The translations under genes were made by a program, and so were the position numbers. Positions 4,220-6,788 of a stretch of DNA of 6,788 bases are shown here, piece by piece; within the stretch, counting starts at the first letter, position 1; every line of letters begins with the position of its first letter. Where the stretch lies: positions 1 to 6,788 of the forward strand of contig DASRYI010000078.1 of the NCBI GenBank assembly GCA_035687255.1, read 5' to 3'. The notes under the pieces are model-generated. The model was not told the DNA's origin. It did not search any database and worked only from the letters and a program-made list of their open reading frames with translations. This DNA is from JAKEHA01 sp035687255 (GTDB lineage Bacteria; Krumholzibacteriota; Krumholzibacteriia; WVZY01; JAKEHA01).

Positions 4220-6788
4220 CTAAGGTTGGAGACTGCCGACGTGGGCGTGCAGCGTCTCGGCCGGAACCGGGGCGGGAGCCGCTTTCTTTTCCTTCGACAG
4301 CAGGGAATAGAACGCGGGCACCACGAACAGCGTGAGGCCGGTGGCGAACACCATGCCACCCACCACCGCAATACCCATGGATATGCGGCTTCCCGATCCG
4401 GCGCCGAGACCGAGCGCCACCGGTAGAATGCCGAGGATGGTGGAGAGGCTCGTCATCAGAATGGGGCGCAGGCGCGCTTCGGCGGCGCTGCGAATGGCTT
4501 CCGCCACGGGGAGTCCGGCGGCCTTGCGCTGGTTGGCGAATTCCACGATCAGAATGCCGTTCTTGGTGACCAGGCCGATGAGCATGATCATCCCGATCTG
4601 GCTGAAGATGTTGAGCGTCTGATTGAAGTACCACAGCGAAATCAGCGCGCCGCCCAGCGCCAGCGGCACGGTGAGCATGATGACCAGCGGGTCGCGGAAG
4701 CTTTCGAACTGTCCCGCCAGCACCAGATACGTGAGCAACAACGCCAGCAGGAACACGAACACCAGGCTCGACGAGCTGTCGGCGAAATCGCGTGATGCGC
4801 CCGCCAGCGAGGTGTGGAACGACGGATCCAGCACCTTGTCGGCGATCTGATCCATGGCCTTGATGCCCTCGCCCAGCGTGTAGCCCGGCGCCAGCCCCGC
4901 CGACACGGTGGCCGACATGAAGCGATCGAAGCGGTATAGCTGCGGCGGACTGGTGCGTTCGGTGGTGCGCACCACGTTGTCCAGCGGAATCAGCACACCG
5001 CCGCGATTGCGCACGTAGATGGACGCGAGATCGACGGGCGCATCGCGGCTGGCGCGGTTGAGCTGGCCGATCACCTCGTACTGCCGGCCGTCCTTGATGA
5101 AATAGCCGTAGCGCTGGCCCGCCAGCGAAAGCTGCAGCGTCTGCGCGATGTCGGCCACCGACACGCCCAGCGTGCGTGCGCGCTCGCGGTCGATTTCGAC
5201 GTTGAGCTCGGGCTTGTTGAACTTGAGGTCCACGTCCACGGCGCTGAAGACGGGGCTCTTGCGCGCCGCGTCTTCGAACTTCGGGAGCGCCTCGGAGAGT
5301 TTGTCCAGGTTGGGCGCCTCGATCACAAACTGCACGGGCAGGCCGAAGCGCGCCCGGCCGCCGCCCACGCTGATGGTCTGTTCCTGCGTCACGAAGGTGC
5401 GCGCGTCGTTCATGTTGCGCACCGACGCCGACAGTGCATCCGCAATCTGCTGCTGCGAGCGCTTGCGGTCTTCGGGCGGCACCAGCGTCACGGTGCAGTT
5501 ACCATTGTTGGCGGCGCCCGCGAACCCGGCGGTGTTGGCCAGCACGCCGTCGGCCTCGGGCACGGTGTTGCGCACCAGGTCGATGACGCCGTCCATGTAG
5601 TGGTCCATGCGCTCGAAGGACGTGCCCTCGGGCGCGGTGGCCGTCATGCGCAGGCGGCTGCGATCTTCGATGGGCGCCAGTTCCCGTGGCATGTGGTGCA
5701 GCAACAACGCCGTCACCGCGATGGTGGCCGCCACGATCACTGCCGCCCATCCCCGCCGGCGCAGAAATCCGTCCAGTGCTCGGCGGTAGTTTTCCGTCAT
5801 GCGCACGAAGAACGGCTCCGTGGAACGATAGAAGGCGCTGTGGTGCGCGTGCGGGCGCAGCATGTGCGAGCTCAGCATGGCGGTCAGCGTGAGCGCCACG
5901 AACGCCGAGATCGCCACGGCACCGCCCACCACGATGCCGAATTCCTTGAAGAGCCGTCCCGTGAGTCCCTGCAGAAACACGATGGGCATGAACACCGCAA
6001 TCAGCGTGATGGTGGTGGAAATAATGGCGAAGAAGACCTCGCGCGAACCCGCGTGCCCGGCGTCGACGGGGTGCAGTCCGTCCTCGATCTTGGCGTAGAT
6101 GTTCTCGAGCATCACAATGGCGTCATCCACCACGATCCCGATGGCAAGCACGATTCCCAGCAGCGTCAGCACATTGATGGAGAAGCCGCACGCGTACATG
6201 ATGAAGAACACGCCGATGAGCGAAATCGGCACCGCCAGCACGGGAATGAGGGTGGTGCGCCAGTCACGCAGGAACAAAAAGATGATGGCGATCACCAGCA
6301 AAAACGCCGTCAAGATGGTCTCGCGTACCTCCCGAATCGACTTGCGGATGTAGCCGCTGGTGTCCCACGCGATGTTCACATTCACATCTTTGGGAAGGTC
6401 GGGCTCGATGCTCTTCAGGCGCCGGTAGAACTCGTCGGAAATGTTGATGTGATTGGATCCTGGTTGCGGAAACAGGCCCAGCGCCACGCGCGGCCCCAGC
6501 AGTCCCTTGGAGATGGAACGGTCATCCTCGGGGCCCAGCATCGCGGCGCCCACGTCGCGGAAACGCAGGATGCGGTTGTTGTCCTCGCGCACGATCATGT
6601 CGTTGAACTGTTCCGGTGTTTCCAGCCGGCTCCTGGTGCGCACCGTCAGCTCGGTGTTGTCGCCCTCGATCCGTCCCGAGGGCAACTCGACGTTCTCGGT
6701 GGTGAGCGCGCTGCGCACGTCGATGGGCGTCACCTTGTAGGCCGCCATCTTCTGCGGGTCCATCCACAGGCGCATGGAGTAGCGCTTT
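4220..6788 (-). CDS. RND efflux transporter permease, HAE1 (AcrB/MdtC-like) type, N-terminus outside the window
   Basis: The minus-strand frame stays open to the right edge and ends at TAG 4222-4220. The ATG at 6775 is internal: codons before it read K-R-Y-S and continue as SMRLWMDPQKMAAYKVTP, the conserved YSMRIW-type block near residue 180 of AcrB. About 855 residues are visible and about 180 (first transmembrane helix, start of the porter domain) are missing. Numbering from that ATG, helices TM2-TM6 span about 150-306, TM7 about 342-361, the second periplasmic loop about 365-665, and TM8-TM12 about 667-825. The proton-relay residues are kept: Asp217-Asp218 in GIVVDDAIVMLEN (TM4), Lys738 in VTKNGILIVEFAN (TM10) and Arg770 in RLRPILMTS. 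Paired Asp points to HAE1 drug/organic-compound pumps rather than metal (HME) pumps. The family exports substrates by proton antiport, with a periplasmic adaptor and a TolC-like channel; those partners are not visible and would lie upstream, past the right edge. Substrate cannot be read from sequence. Confidence 0.96.
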   Translation of the reverse strand, partial: KRYSMRLWMDPQKMAAYKVTPIDVRSALTTENVELPSGRIEGDNTELTVRTRSRLETPEQFNDMIVREDNNRILRFRDVGAAMLGPEDDRSISKGLLGPRVALGLFPQPGSNHINISDEFYRRLKSIEPDLPKDVNVNIAWDTSGYIRKSIREVRETILTAFLLVIAIIFLFLRDWRTTLIPVLAVPISLIGVFFIMYACGFSINVLTLLGIVLAIGIVVDDAIVMLENIYAKIEDGLHPVDAGHAGSREVFFAIISTTITLIAVFMPIVFLQGLTGRLFKEFGIVVGGAVAISAFVALTLTAMLSSHMLRPHAHHSAFYRSTEPFFVRMTENYRRALDGFLRRRGWAAVIVAATIAVTALLLHHMPRELAPIEDRSRLRMTATAPEGTSFERMDHYMDGVIDLVRNTVPEADGVLANTAGFAGAANNGNCTVTLVPPEDRKRSQQQIADALSASVRNMNDARTFVTQEQTISVGGGRARFGLPVQFVIEAPNLDKLSEALPKFEDAARKSPVFSAVDVDLKFNKPELNVEIDRERARTLGVSVADIAQTLQLSLAGQRYGYFIKDGRQYEVIGQLNRASRDAPVDLASIYVRNRGGVLIPLDNVVRTTERTSPPQLYRFDRFMSATVSAGLAPGYTLGEGIKAMDQIADKVLDPSFHTSLAGASRDFADSSSSLVFVFLLALLLTYLVLAGQFESFRDPLVIMLTVPLALGGALISLWYFNQTLNIFSQIGMIMLIGLVTKNGILIVEFANQRKAAGLPVAEAIRSAAEARLRPILMTSLSTILGILPVALGLGAGSGSRISMGIAVVGGMVFATGLTLFVVPAFYSLLSKEKKAAPAPVPAETLHAHVGSLQP

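Noticed and set aside
3458..4426. Plus-strand open frame of 322 codons running from copy B through the terminator into the pump gene
   Set aside because: It crosses the stop of copy B, the terminator hairpin and the antisense side of the RND gene. The product is Arg/Gly-rich with no domain, so it is a frame shadow of GC-rich coding DNA.
6773..6775. ATG as the true start of the RND pump
   Set aside because: The frame is open upstream to the edge and reads K-R-Y-S before it, as in the internal YSMRIW-type block of the family. The first transmembrane helix would be missing.

Overview
The window holds three protein genes and almost no spare DNA. Two plus-strand genes (left edge to 1838, and 1992-4148) are tandem paralogs. 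They encode large secreted proteins, mostly beta-rich by eye, and each ends in a PNPFNP-type C-terminal domain. A minus-strand gene (right edge to 4220) converges on them and encodes most of an RND-family (HAE1-type) efflux pump. Both edge genes are cut by the window: the first lacks about 36 N-terminal residues, judged from its paralog, and the pump lacks roughly its first 180 residues, judged from AcrB.

Organism: the DNA is GC-rich with G/C-ending codons. The C-terminal domains (PNPFNP, a Y/F-D-x-x-G-R-x-V-R-T-L-V core, SGVY, and a basic end at -LVLLK or -MVLLK) are the FlgD-Ig-like or Por-secretion/type IX sorting type. That pairing fits GC-rich members of the FCB superphylum such as Eisenbacteria, Krumholzibacteriota, Latescibacterota or Zixibacteria. 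This is inference from style only. A near-consensus sigma70-type promoter argues mildly against Bacteroidota proper, which use a different -33/-7 pattern.

Layout: 1-1838 is copy A (signal peptide outside the window). The gap 1839-1991 carries a C8 tract, a good extended -10 promoter, a pyrimidine-rich leader and a GGAGG ribosome binding site. 1992-4148 is copy B, complete, with a signal peptide and one additional beta-sandwich-like domain. 4149-4219 is a convergent gap with a strong hairpin terminator for the plus strand. 4220-6788 is the RND permease on the minus strand, apparently the last gene of its operon.

How they work together: the two paralogs are probably exported surface or extracellular proteins of unknown function that arose by duplication. 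Copy B has its own promoter, so the two may be expressed differently. The pump is not evidently linked to them; the convergent terminator separates the units. I see no mobile element, CRISPR array, RNA gene or defence-type system. The main point of interest is the undescribed paralog family.
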